Below the pieces are notes generated by a model. The model had not been told where the DNA came from and did no database searches. It saw only the letters and a program-made list of their open reading frames with translations. DNA of 64,000 nucleotides, from assembly GCF_052857255.1 (NCBI RefSeq), contig NC_135505.1, forward strand, positions 62,785,649 to 62,849,648, given 5' to 3'. This document shows positions 44,807-56,028 of this stretch, in pieces. Position 1 is the stretch's first letter, and each line of letters begins with the position of its first letter. This DNA comes from Amblyomma americanum. Lineage: Eukaryota; Arthropoda; Arachnida; Ixodida; Ixodidae. Both the position numbers and the translations under genes were made by a program.

Positions 44807-47780
44807 TATCATCAGCTTAAACGTCCACTGCAGGAAAAAGGCAATCTCTGATATATCACTAATTAACCCTTTGATATGCTAATTAGCCCTTTGAATTGCG
44901 GCTACCTGATCCCTACAAATTTCCTAAGCTCATCTGCCCGCCCGACTCTCAGGCCTCCCTATCAGCTTGCCCTACCTTGAGTCCAATTGGTTATCTTAAC
45001 GGACTATCTCGCGATTTTGCCATCGCATTACATGTCCTTCCTATGCCCATTTTTTGTCTTGGTTTCAACTAGGACATCGTCAAGTCAGGTTTTCTCTCGC
45101 CGACTCTGCCCTCATCCTGTCTCTTAACATTACACCTTTAAATTTCGTTTCTACAGCTTATAACGCTGTCCGCATTTTAACCCGAACTGTTCTCGTTAAT
45201 CTCCTCGTTCCTTCCTTATGGGTTAACACGGGTAATGTACACCTGTTGTATACTGTCCTCGCATGGAATATTGGCCAACTGCTATTCATACCCTAATAGT
45301 GTCTGCCAGATGCACTCCACTGGATTATTATTCTCCTTGTTATTTTAGTCTCGTGATTCGGATCTGCGGTCACTACTAGCACTAAGTGCATCTATCCTCT
45401 TGTCACTCCCACGGCTTCACTGCCTATAGTAAACTGTCTTTGCTTACGAGACTGTTCAGCATTAGTTTATATACTTCACATTCATTTTTGGCCCCACCTT
45501 TCTGCTTTACCTGTCTAGGTCCACGATCACGCTCTGCACATCATCGCATCTCACTCATTCTCTCATTGAGAGCAAGATAATGATATCAAAATATCGTAGA
45601 CTGCTCAGGCGAAATTCTTTATCAATAATTATGGGTTGTTCTTGATGTATTGTGAAATTCTAGTTGTGTCATGAAATTTGGTCATTGCAAATTGTTGTAA
45701 TTTTCATTCGTTTTTTTCTGCCCAAAGCATACTGAGTTTATGGTTGTCTTGCTGTTGACACTCGAATTTCACGCGACGGGCCACTCTGATGACTTATGCG
45801 AGCCTAATTTGCGTTACTGTACTTGCAGAGGTCTGTGAATAAATACATAGTATTGCTATATCGTTATTATTACCTTTTGACCTACGCTCTTCTAAATCCA
45901 GTTCGCTTAATATCCCTGTTTGTCGCACTGAATATTACTGGACAGATAGTGTCTCCCTGTCTGCCGGCCAACAGGAATTATATCACTGTTTCTTTGGAGC
46001 ACTGTTATATTTATCTCTGCGTATGCCTGCTCTAAACCGTGGTTCCGCATTGCTCTTTGACAGTTGAGGTTTCGATTAAGTCAATAGCTTTCTCGTAATG
46101 TACGAAGAATATGTATGGAGGTTGGTTATATTCTGCGCATTTAAATGTCCTCAGATTAATGGCCTCTATATAGTTCATGGTCGTGTAGTCTTTAGAAACG
46201 TAGGCCTCGTCTTTTCGCTGACAGATTGCTGAGACCGCTCTAATTCTCTTTGCGGTTTCGTCAGTCAATACCTTTTAGAGTAGTCAGCTGATCGGTCTTT
46301 AATATTTGAACTCCTTGACGCCTACTTCTTTTTGGATAAAGATAATGTTAGTGTTGCTTGTAGATTATAGTTCTATTGAGGTCACGAGGTATTACGTATA
46401 CAAGGTGGAAAGTTTGTCTAACACAATATCCCACTGTCTTTCAACCAATCCGCAGTCACCGTATCTTTACCTGCCCTTTACTTTCCTTCCATTTCATGTA
46501 ACTACTTATTTAGTTCCTATTTAGTTACTAACGAATGTTAAATTCTTCGTCACCGCTATCTTCATCATTACCATATTGACTATTTCGGCTAATGTAGAGA
46601 TCTGTTTAGAATTCTTCGGCTGCATTAACCACCATTTTCGCCCTTCTTGCCTCTTAAAGCCGAAAGCCTATTTTCTTCCAATGGTTAATTTCCTCTTCTC
46701 GACTTTTGAGCTACCCCCCTCTTATAACACTGCTCGATTCTCTACATATTATGCATCTTTATTACATTTGCTTTAGGCTTAAGAATTGCCTTTTACACTT
46801 CTGCCAGCTGTACCCTACCTATTTGGTTGGAGGCTTTCGCACTTGCACTTTGGCGCATCTTAATCAGATCTTTTATCGCATGAGAGGGCTTGGTATTATC
46901 CTGTCTAACAACCCGCTGTTGCTGTGCCCGTTATCCCGGTTGTGATATTATCATTAAAATATTAACGCTAAGGTTGTAGTCCTCCGTTCAAGCGGAATAT
47001 CTGCTCTTCAATGAGATCCTATGTTCCTCGGCTTTTTATTTTATCTCTAACTCGTTTACTTTTGCTTACCAGTTTCCTTCATTACCTGTGGAAATCTAGG
47101 TGAACCTGAGCCCTGACACGTTCCTGTAGTCACTGCATCTGACCTAGCTAAGTTCCTCCACATCTTACACTATGCCACGATTAGTGCACACTTTGAAATC
47201 TACTTCGTTTTCAGTCCTGCCATTAGGTCCCCTTCAGGCTTTGCCTTTTGCGAAACACATTCCTGTTACGTAAGTTACTTCGTTCAGCGAACTCTACAAA
47301 TACGTCGCGAATGCTGTTCATAGAACCGATGCCGTAGGCCCTTACTGCCTGAGCGCCTATGAGCGCCTGCCTATTTCCCGCCTCATTTGGCCTACGATTT
47401 GCACAACAGGGCAGTAAACTGTGGTTTTAATGTACTGAATGCCGATACCATGTCATCAGAGAACCTTTTCGCTTTATCTTCATCATGACTACATGTTAGT
47501 GCGTAGGCCTGCAAAATCTTCAATTCATATCTTTCATTAAGCTCTTACATTAAAAACCAACGTCCCGGAAAGGCAGTAGGATGCCTCTAAGTTACCAACT
47601 ATATCTTTATGGATGAGGAATCCTACACCTACCTCTTGTCGGTCATCCAAAACATGATAGCAAATTACGTGCTCTCTCTCTAGCACCGGATATATGCTTC
47701 ATTTATAACGCTAAGGACACTAAGAGCTATGGTACACCATTTCATGCCTGCTGAGAAGAAACGAGTAAGAAGGAAGAAAA
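44807..47780 (-). mobile_element. RTE-like LINE, reverse, nearly full length but decayed
   Basis: On the reverse strand the 3' end is at the left: ATCATCAGC followed by CCACTGCAGGAAAAAGGC is the complement of the 3' end at 53350-53390. Moving right, the C-terminal domain lies at 45000-45300. A reverse-transcriptase strand reads FVHYEKAIDLIETSTV near 46100 (compare FIDYEKAFDSVETSAV in the forward copy). An endonuclease piece reads VGVGFLIHKDIVGNLEAS near 47600. Its 2.97 kb is close to the length of RTE elements. Numerous stops and indels rule out activity. It lies antisense in lipocalin intron 4. Confidence 0.78.
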
Positions 47781-47886
47781 CACAATCAGAGTGTTCAAAG
47801 CAATAAATGAATTTGTAAGGCGCCAACTCGGAACTGTCTCGGACATACATAGAGCGCTAATACACAGACCGCATGCATACACAGAC

Positions 47887-48400
47887 TACATACATACATA
47901 CATACATACATACATACATACATACATACATACATACATACATACATACATACATACATACATACATACATACATACATACATGCATGCATGCATGCATG
48001 CATACATGCATACATACATACATACATGCATACATACATACATACATACATGCATGCATACATGCATGCATACATGCATGCATACATGCATGCATACATG
48101 CATACATACATGCATACATGCATACATGCATGCATACATACATACATACATACATACATACATACATACATACATGCATACATACATACATACATGCATA
48201 CATACATACATACATACATGCATACATACATGCATACATACATACATACATGCATACATACATGCATACATACATACATGCATACATACATGCATACATA
48301 CATGCATACATACATGCATACATACATACATACATACATACATACATACATACATACATACATACATACATACATACATACATACATACATACATACATA
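47887..48400. repeat. CATA/CATG tetranucleotide microsatellite
   Basis: About 514 bp of (CATA)n with interspersed CATG units. It is pure CATA at both ends and mixed in the middle. Long 'open frames' on both strands (Tyr-Ile-His or Met-Tyr-Val-Cys repeats) are products of the 4-bp period having no stop in any frame, not genes. The right edge abuts the B-box end of a tRNA-like SINE head. Confidence 0.97.
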
Positions 48401-48456
48401 CGAACCCAGCACCTCCCGGATGCGAGGCGGATGCTATACCACAAGGCCACGCTACA
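48401..48456 (-). mobile_element. tRNA-like SINE head fragment
   Basis: The reverse strand reads GTGGCCTTGTGGTATAGCAT, CCGCCTCGCATCCGGGAGG, then GCTGGGTTCG. This is an A-box-like start plus a B-box core (GGTTCG). The sequence beyond the B box is replaced by the microsatellite. It differs from the Ruka-like heads elsewhere in this window, so it is another tRNA-derived family or a decayed tRNA gene. Confidence 0.55.
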
Positions 48457-51183
48457 TACATAGACTAAACAAAGCGCCCCAGTTCTGACCATTCGTACAA
48501 TATAATCAATTTTATGAACTCGAAGGACGAACCCCACACAATAGAGGCAAACATATTATAAGAACGGCGAATATAAAGCCTGGCGCAATTAATAATCTAG
48601 AAAATAAAAAAATCATTTATTACTGTAAACATGTTACAGGTGGCAGCGTGCCGACTATATAGAGATTATTTGGGACGAAGGTACAAGCAAGGAGCTGTAC
48701 CCGATATAGATGTTTCGCGTAGCTTGAACTGCGCTTTACGTACTTTCTGTGATGCCTGTGCACTGGACAACGCACATGTCCTTGTAACGGCCTGATATTC
48801 AGCTGGCGTATACCCTCCACAATCCCTGCCTCAGAACGTAGCTGCTTGAGAGGTTTGTCTAAGCAACATAAACTGCGCCAAAGTGTTCATACAATCGAAT
48901 AGCTTCATCCACACTGGGGGCGTTTGCGCAGAAATATGCCAGTACACTGAGCTCACTATCCAGAATAGGGAAACTTCGTAATGAACTTTTGCACAATACA
49001 GAATGCAAACGAAGTAAGTTAAAGAAGAATAGATCAGGGGATGACTGCTTACCTGTTTGATAAAGCAGAAAATGGGCGCGCACTATAAAACATGACCGCT
49101 TAAAAATAAGTAGGTCGTGCAATTATTGAAGCGAGTTCGTACCCCGAAGTAGCAGCTGAACCAACATTGATGCGTTCTAAATGCGAAGAGAGAAAACTGT
49201 AACAAACACGAATAAAGGCATTCGGAGCGTAATATGAAGCATTGTCACTTGCCACCTGAGAGGTGCTGCAAAACTGTAAGACTGATCGCACAATACGTAG
49301 GTTGGTTTGAATAGGACGGGCCCACAAGGCACATGTTTTATGAGGTCCAGTGAGTGTGAACATTGCGAACTGTTGTCGATTTGGCAAAATATGGCCGATA
49401 GGACTCTTTTTGTCAAAAAAATTATATCTTACGGGCGTTCAAAATTCAATTATAGAAATTTCAATTTGTTTCTATCATTGTTTTTTGGTATTGACAAAAA
49501 GTCATTTTTTTCTGAACCATTACGGCAGAATTGCGATCTCAAGAGTCGTGCCAATCTGAAGCAGAACACGGCACAAGATAGACTACAAGGCCTTATAAAA
49601 GTCTCCTCATGGGTTGTAAGGAACAGCCCTTTGAAATCGGGAAGAGTTCAATGATTTCCTCTAATTCTGTTAAAAGTAAATGCCCAGTTATTGTCGAGCA
49701 GACATGCTCTTAAAATGGTTTTTAAATGTAGACAAAGCACGCTACCACCTTCTCAGCTATTGAGTAGCAGAAAAAAAAAGACGCTTGCTATTTCTCGAAT
49801 TCGGACATAATTTCAATCGTGATCGTGACGAAAACACCACAATAAAGATGACGTATGCGCTTGAAAACTACGTGACGGAGGTCAACAGGAAGGCTTGCTG
49901 AACAAGCGGCTCAAAATAAAAGGCGCATTTCGTGTCAGAGCGAGAATGGGCGGCCCTTTAGCGTTTCGTGTAAAAAAACTGGAGCTTGTACTTCAACCAA
50001 AGAATTTCTTCTAAGTACGATTCGGGATCCTCATTTTCAAACTCATAAAGATTATGAAGGCTTTTTATTCCTGCTTCCCTTGATATCTGCAATAGTCGGA
50101 GCTTAAGGAACCGGTAATAGACTTCGCGAACGCCTTTACATTGCCATAGACAAAGGATTCGCTGGAAAAGATGATGAAGGACGGAATGGAAAAGGACATC
50201 GGCGGTCTCTATGCCCCCTATCCGCAGCACACAGCTTCCCATCCCAGACAGATGAACAGCGCTGCCCAACCTGAATACGAAGAACCTACGCGCTTGCGCA
50301 GCGTAGCTTGTCGCATAGTAAGGGAACAGAGCTCCTTTACCTTTATTATGTGCCACAACGAGAGTGAAATGGACACACAATACGCACTCTCTAGGGAGCC
50401 CGCCTGGCTACTAAGTAGGGCAGCGGGGCAATCTAGCCTATCCTCTCTCGTCCGGAGACCCTCGTCTCCGCTGCTATCCAAGCAATATACAGAAACGTTC
50501 ACTCGCTGAAGCCAGATAATGGAGAACGTATTATTTATTATCTCGCTCATTCTCACGGACAGTTCTGCATGCTCGAGAACTAAAGCAGAAAATAAAAGGT
50601 TTTTATTGCAATAGATGTGAAGTGACTACGCATTGCCCTCGTGCTACGGAGTCAGTACACAGCTATCAAGAATAGAGGTTTTGTTGCCATGGATGTAAAA
50701 CTTGTGCATGTAACTCGCTGCACGTTGCAGCTGTATCACACTCCAGATTACACACTGATGTGCACACTTTGCAATCACTCGCCGTCAACGTCTTGAAACA
50801 TGAGAGCGCTTCAGTTATGGCCAGCTATGGCAACCTTGCCGCTCTATAAAGTTATCAAAATATTGCTGTCATGTGTGGCCCCGTTATTGTTTACAAATAG
50901 CGACATTTAGCTGGACCTTGCCACTGCTCTATGAGACGTAGCATATGCCAGCCTTCCAAAGGAGGTATGGAATGCATCCTCAACATAACCTTAAATGTGC
51001 AATGGAGAACATTTCAGCTCGTGTTCATTTTTCGGCGACACACAGCTTTTGTTCTGGCTGCTGTACTAGCCCAAAAAGCTTGCGTATGGGTGCTTTAATT
51101 TTATGTTCGCTGTTTATTATTGCACGTTTGACATATGTATTTCATGGAGGCTTATAATGAAGCTCATATGTTCTCTCTTTCAG
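48457..51183. other. Intronic sequence, mostly unrecognised
   Basis: Right part of lipocalin intron 4. A reverse open frame at 49958-50380 contains RIGGIETADVLFHSVLHHLF and YRFLKLRLLQISREAGIKSL. These recall the cysteine-rich end after RNase H in tick LINEs, but the cysteines are mostly gone, so this is a weak call. The end ATGTTCTCTCTTTCAG is the acceptor for exon 5. Confidence 0.35.
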
Positions 51184-51323
51184 ACTTGCATACATGTGAA
51201 ATGTATATTCGGGACAGCGCCGTCGATTATGGGCCATCGCAAGGGTGCAGCGTACTTTACGAGCAAAAATGTAGTCGTACTAAGCATTTTCAGCCATACA
51301 ATCCATCCTGCAAAAGAGGCTGA
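51184..51323 (+). CDS. Tick salivary lipocalin, exon 5 (C-terminus)
   Basis: The final exon follows the acceptor CTCTCTTTCAG. The carried base plus AC gives Asp, then it reads LHTCEMYIRDSAVDYGPSQG and CSVLYEQKCSRTKHFQPYNP before ending SCKRG and TGA. 'CE.Y....' and the spaced cysteines (four in this exon) match the C-terminal segment of tick lipocalins, often 'CELW......C...Y...C....Y...C'. With the one in exon 2 and the one in exon 4, the mature chain has six cysteines, enough for three disulfides. Total coding length with exon 1a is 624 bp including the stop (207 residues), typical of the family. Poly(A) signals follow at 51474 and 51487. Confidence 0.87.
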
Positions 51324-51473
51324 GATACGAGGGGAAACCACCTTGCAAGCAGCTAATAATGAGACCACCGGTGAATTTTCATACTAAGGGGAAATACAAA
51401 GCACAAAACTTATGGCAGGGTTTGCGATCGTCACCTATAATGTGTGTATCTGCAGTAGAAAAATAGTCTTCAA

Positions 51474-51492
51474 AATAAAAACATTCAATAAA
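51474..51492 (+). promoter_or_regulatory. Poly(A) signals for the lipocalin gene
   Basis: AATAAA occurs at 51474-51479 and again at 51487-51492, about 150-170 bp after the stop codon, a reasonable 3' UTR length. No GU-rich element was examined in detail. Confidence 0.5.
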
Positions 51493-51949
51493 AGGAAACG
51501 TAATGCTGGTGCGGATAATAAGCCATAGTAATGTTTTGTTTCCACTCGTTCCATCAAGCTGTCTTCACGCAGTACTTGTGCTGCAACTTCGCAGTTTCTT
51601 ATGATGTTCATGAACACTCGGGGCCGGTTGTATGACTGCGTTTTTGAAAGTTCACGCTAAACGCGAGTGCAATTATTGCTTCAAACAATAAGAATATTTG
51701 CCAAAACAGATATATAATTTTTAATTATAAAACGCATAGTAGGCATTCCTCTTGAGTAGCCTAATTGCTGTCATTGCCAGGTATATATTTTTGTTTTATT
51801 TGCCCTGCCGTGTGCTTTTGACGTTAGGACATAAATTACAATGCTGAGAGAGTTGTGCCTAACAATAACAGGTTTTCAGCTAGAGTCGCATCTCCTAAAG
51901 ACTATCTAGGTTGGCCACCTTAAGCTAACCGTACAGAATATTTCAGGTT

Positions 51950-52425
51950 GCTAATCGTGTATCGCATCTATTTTGGAAATATGAACTAAACAAAAACCGG
52001 TACCTGCTTCAACCTTACTTTTTTTCTAGACTTGATCATCAGTGGATCATTCGAGAGATAAAACGTAGGACGGATGTATATTAAACCTAATTCTTTCCAC
52101 TGACGGTCAATGAGTGGAACAGGCTGCCAGATGGCGTCACTTAGTGCTGCACTGAAGATCTGTTCCACGTATTCTTATCCGATGTGTGACCTGGCGCGCA
52201 CTCCTCTTGCGCGTGTTTTTCATTATATTTGTGGTGCGCAGGTCTCCTTCTTCGGTGCATGTTTTATACTCTTCAATATTGCTTGTGTCATGGTATACTT
52301 TACTCTATGGTATTATAATTGCTGTCTTTTCAGCCTTACCTGCAATGTTATTTTCGTTCCCCCTTGCAATAATGCCTTCTGGAGCTACAGGACTCTGAAA
52401 TAAATAAATAAATAAAAAATAAACT
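51950..52425 (+). mobile_element. CR1/L2/Jockey-type LINE, 3' end only
   Basis: The forward reading FFPLTVNEWNRLPDGVT (about 52095-52145) is the well-known C-terminal signature of these LINEs ('FFPRTV.EWN.LP'), followed by a hydrophobic remnant. The 3' UTR ends TTCTGGAGCTACAGGACTCT then GAAATAAATAAATAAATAAA, the short-repeat tail. Only the last few hundred bases remain. Confidence 0.75.
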
Positions 52426-52714
52426 AATAAATGAATAAATGCTGTTCGAGGAGACCTCGCATTACATTTCAAGTAGACGTCACTGCTTATTCCTCAAATT
52501 AGTGTAAATGCTATTGTGGAGCTTCGGCGAGCAGCAATGCATTTCTTCAGGGCGGAGACATATCACTCTTTTGCCAGGAGCTGAACACAGCAGACCGCAG
52601 TTGCGATTTAAATAGCGATGACGTGTGCGCATTGGAAATTTCTATATGCCAGTCTGGTTATATCCGGACCAGCTTGTTGAGTTAGTGTTGAAGCGCCTTT
52701 ATTTGTGCTGAAGT

Positions 52715-53395
52715 AAACTGGACATTGCCTTGCTGAGTCATTTAGGAGGTGAACTGCAATCATGATCAATGAGTTAGACAGGCAGAGCAGATCGATGGGT
52801 CTAAAAATTAACATGCCGAAAACCAAGGTAATGTTCAACAGCCTAGCAAGGGAACAACAGTTCACAATTGGCAGCGAGAGCCTAGAAGTGGTGACGGAAT
52901 ACGTCAAACTTAGGGCAGGTAGTGACAGCTGATCCGGATCATGAGAGCGAGATGACTTGAAGGATAAGAATGGGGTGGAGCGCATATGGCAAATTCTCGC
53001 AGATCATGAGTGGCAGTTCAGCTTAAGTTAAGGACAACGCAGCGAGCCATGGAAAGAAAAATGATAGGTGTAACGTTAAGAGACCGGAAGCGGGCAGAGT
53101 GGGTGAGGGAACAAGCACGGGTTAATGATATCCTAGTCGAAATCAAGAGAAAGAAATGGGCTTGGGCAGTGCACGTAATGCGAAGGCAAGATAACTGCTG
53201 GTCCTTAAGGGTAACGGAGTGGATTCCAAGAGAAAGTAAGCGTAGCAGGGGGCGACAGAAGGTTAGGTGGGCGGATGAGATTAAGAAGTTTGCAGGCAAA
53301 GGGTGGATGCAGCTGGCAAAGAATAGGGTTAATTGGAGAGACATGGGAGAGGCCTTTGCCCTGCAGTGGGTGTAGTAAGGCTGATGATGATGAAA
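52715..53395 (+). mobile_element. RTE-like LINE, 3' fragment, forward
   Basis: Begins near the reverse-transcriptase catalytic box (ACATTGCCTTGCTGAGTCA, as at 42249). Contains MINELDRQ-type and KLRTTQRAMERKMIGVTLRD, then RKRAEWVREQARVNDILVEI and WAVHVMRRQDNCWSLRVTEW, ending CTTTGCCCTGCAGTGGGTGT and a TGATGATGATG tail. An internal deletion relative to 42289-42777 removes the 'SLPISLKRKVYN' segment. The open part at 53010-53375 is the cleanest copy of this C-terminal domain in the window. Confidence 0.85.
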
Positions 53396-54199
53396 CTGGA
53401 AATACGCTGGCGGTAAAGACGGTGGTGCTTTGCGGGCAGTGGGCAACAAACTGCTCAAGCTACTGCTCAAGCATGCAGGGTATGGTCGGGAACATAGCTC
53501 ATTGGGAGCGGAAACGAGGGTTGCCTATGAGGTTCACTCAGTGATTTATTTGTATATCTGTGTAACTGAATTATCCTGAGAGCGAAACCATATCCTAGAG
53601 GAAGGGTTAGAAGAATATTTGAGTTAAAGGCTTGAATGCCTCCTGGTTATGCAATATTAGTTAAAATAATTACAAACTTCGGTGCATGTTTAGTTATGCT
53701 TTGCTATCTACAGCACTGCGAAAACGCGGATATCAAAACCGGTGATCCGGGAAGGCGTTTTCAGTCCTGTGAAATACGCAGAACGAATGGCTGAAGGGAA
53801 GTTTTTGTGCTGAAAAATTTGCTGAATTAAACAGAATCTTGAAAATTTACAATGGGAGGCGAGATATGTAAACTTCACAAAGATTTTTATTTATTTCGCT
53901 CTAGCAATGCGATTAAAATTATGAAGAATGAAACGAGCGCAGTTTTTTTAACTAATCTGAGGGAATAAAGTTCATTTTGATGCGGCCTGTTCAATCTTGC
54001 TATAGATTGCTTATCTGTACAACAAGGAGGTTTATAGCGCTATAGGGGCAAGGGAAAAGTTAAGGCGCAGATATCCTAGGATACGGCCTCCGCTGCTAAC
54101 TTTTTAATATGTAAGGGCCAATTGAGAGCAGACGTGATGTTAATTCCAAGATAACGACATGAAAAGGATTCCAGCGCGATGTCGTTCAGGCCTCCCTCT
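53396..54199. other. No gene recognised
   Basis: Non-coding sequence between an RTE tail and Gypsy remnant D1. No domain or repeat was recognised. Confidence 0.4.
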
Positions 54200-54808
54200 A
54201 CACGATATAATTTGTCGTGCTGCCTCCTTGTTCCCATTCTGTCATTCTGGGCTGGGATTTCCTATCCCGCCATGAAGCTATCATCGACAGTGCTCGGGTG
54301 GAAATCGTGTTATCTCCTCTGGTCAATCCTTTGCCAGACGCTACTCCTTCGGTTGCCTGTGTTAAAGCCCTCGCCGCCGAAGACGTCGACATTCCCTTAT
54401 GCTTCCGTTCTCATCCACCTGTCTTGCGGCTGTCTCGGTGAAGACACTGTCCTCTTTACTCCAGGCCATACCGTTCTGCACCACAACTGTCTGCCATTGC
54501 CATACGCCGCACTGACTGTGTCCGCTGGCCTCTCAATACTTTTGGACTCTAACCCATTTTGCTACCGTATGGTTCTGGGCCTTGGTGAATGCCTTGGTAG
54601 CGTGCTGCTCATCGCATCTCTGCTCATCCGTGAGGACACCGAAAATACACCGCACCTCGCCATGAACGCACTCAGCCCACCTGCCTCTACGCCAGATCCC
54701 TCTTCTACCGAATCGTTTCTTCGCTCCATCGACGCCGATCCTCCTCCGCTGCTTAGACAGCTTCTCACCCTCCTTCATCATTTCTGCTCTTTATTCAATG
54801 CTCACTAA
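54200..54808 (+). pseudogene. Ty3/Gypsy protease-to-RT linker (remnant D1, part 1)
   Basis: One frame reads FVVLPPCSHSVILGWDFLSR and HEAIIDSARVEIVLSPLVNP (54205-54335), the C-terminal half of a tick Gypsy protease ('ILGWDFL..H'). Another continues HNCLPLPYAALTVSAGLSIL, LGLGECLGSVLLIASLLI and LLRQLLTLLHHFCSLFNAH, the linker up to the start of reverse transcriptase. Further pol of the same type follows at 56840, beyond a DNA transposon and a SINE. The active-site half of protease is missing at the left. Confidence 0.72.
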
Positions 54809-55361
54809 TGTTCCTTGCGCCGAACTTTCATTTTCCTCGTAATTCTCATTAACCCATTGTTATATCCCATATCCCATCCCCATATCACATCCCCTCCTGC
54901 TACTTCCTAAGGAAGATCAGTCTCCCCCGCCCCGCACCCCCGGCTGTGGGTCGCTAATGTTTCCCCACCCCCTGTTTATAATTTTTTCACCTTAGGGCGC
55001 ATTCACACATGTCCAAAAATCCGGCGAGCGAAGCGGATTCGTTCGCCGGGAAAACTGGACCTGTTCTCATCTGTTGACACCCGGGAGAGGCGGAACCGCC
55101 GCGCCGCTGTTGTTTCTCGCTTTTCCACACTCTTCCCCGCCACCACGTCACCGCTCGCGGCGTACACAGATATGGTTGGAAAAGAGCATAAATCGATGCA
55201 TTGTGTGTACCATAACCGTATGCACGCTTGCATACGTAAACGCAAGCACATTGCCGTTTTCAGCTCAGCGTATGCAGACAGACTCGCAACGAAACGCCTG
55301 GCCTAGTGGCGCCGTCTGCTTGTCAAGACGGGAACTAGTACTGTCAACAAAACCGGCGCAT

Positions 55362-55423
55362 TCATATTTGAACAGCGCAATAAAACAACGGGAGACAACG
55401 AAGAAAGGACACCACAAGCGCTG
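55362..55423 (-). repeat. Inverted partial copy of the 138-bp unit
   Basis: The complement of about 62 bp of the array unit (CAGCGCTTGTGGTGTCCTTT on), placed just before the first direct unit. The RNA or single strand could fold back on the unit at about 55521-55585. Confidence 0.85.
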
Positions 55424-56028
55424 TTTATTGCGCTGTTCAAATATGAATCAATACCAACTCGCCCAGTTCGCAGCTTTAATGAATGTAATTTCTAGTACCG
55501 TGGGCTCCCCTCTTTTCAATCACAGCGTTTGTGGTGTCCTTTCTTCGTTGTCTCCCGTTGTTTTATTGCGCTGTTCAAATATGAATCAATACCAACTCGC
55601 CCAGTTCGCAGCTTTAATGAATGTAATTTCTAGTACCGTGGGCTCCCCTCTTTTCAATCGCAGCGCTTGTGGTGTCCTTTCTTCGTTGTCTCCCGTTGTT
55701 TTATTGCGCTGTTCAAATATGAATCAATACCAACTCGCCCAGTTCGCAGCTTTAATGAATGTAATTTCTAGTACCGTGGGCTCCCCTCTTTTCAACAGCG
55801 CTTGTGGTGTCCTTTCTTCGTTGTCTCCCGTTGTTTTATTGCGCTGTTCAAATATGAATCAATACCAACTCGCCCAGTTCGCAGCTTTAATGAATGTAAT
55901 ATCTAGTACCGTGGGCTCCCCTCTTTTCAATCACAGCGCTTGTGGTGTCCTTTCTTCGTTGTCTCCCGTTGTTTTATTGCGCTGTTCAAATATGAATCAA
56001 TACCAACTCGCCCAGTTCGCAGCTTTAA
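55424..56028 (+). repeat. 138-bp tandem array, five units
   Basis: The landmark ATATGAATCAATACC occurs at 55441, 55579, 55717, 55852 and 55990, giving periods of 138, 138, 135 and 138 bp. The units are almost identical, so they arose or homogenised recently. The last unit is cut short near 56028. As 138 and 135 are multiples of three, a frame stays open through the array (a 46-residue period), but there is no sign that it is translated. Confidence 0.95.

Noticed and set aside
47887..48400. CRISPR-like or satellite array
   Set aside because: The repeat is a simple tetranucleotide without spacers, and the genome is clearly that of an animal.
47791..48537. Long open frames on both strands encoding Tyr-Ile-His or Met-Tyr-Val-Cys repeats
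   Set aside because: They are produced by the CATA/CATG microsatellite, whose period has no stop in these frames. They appear in several frames at once and are not genes.
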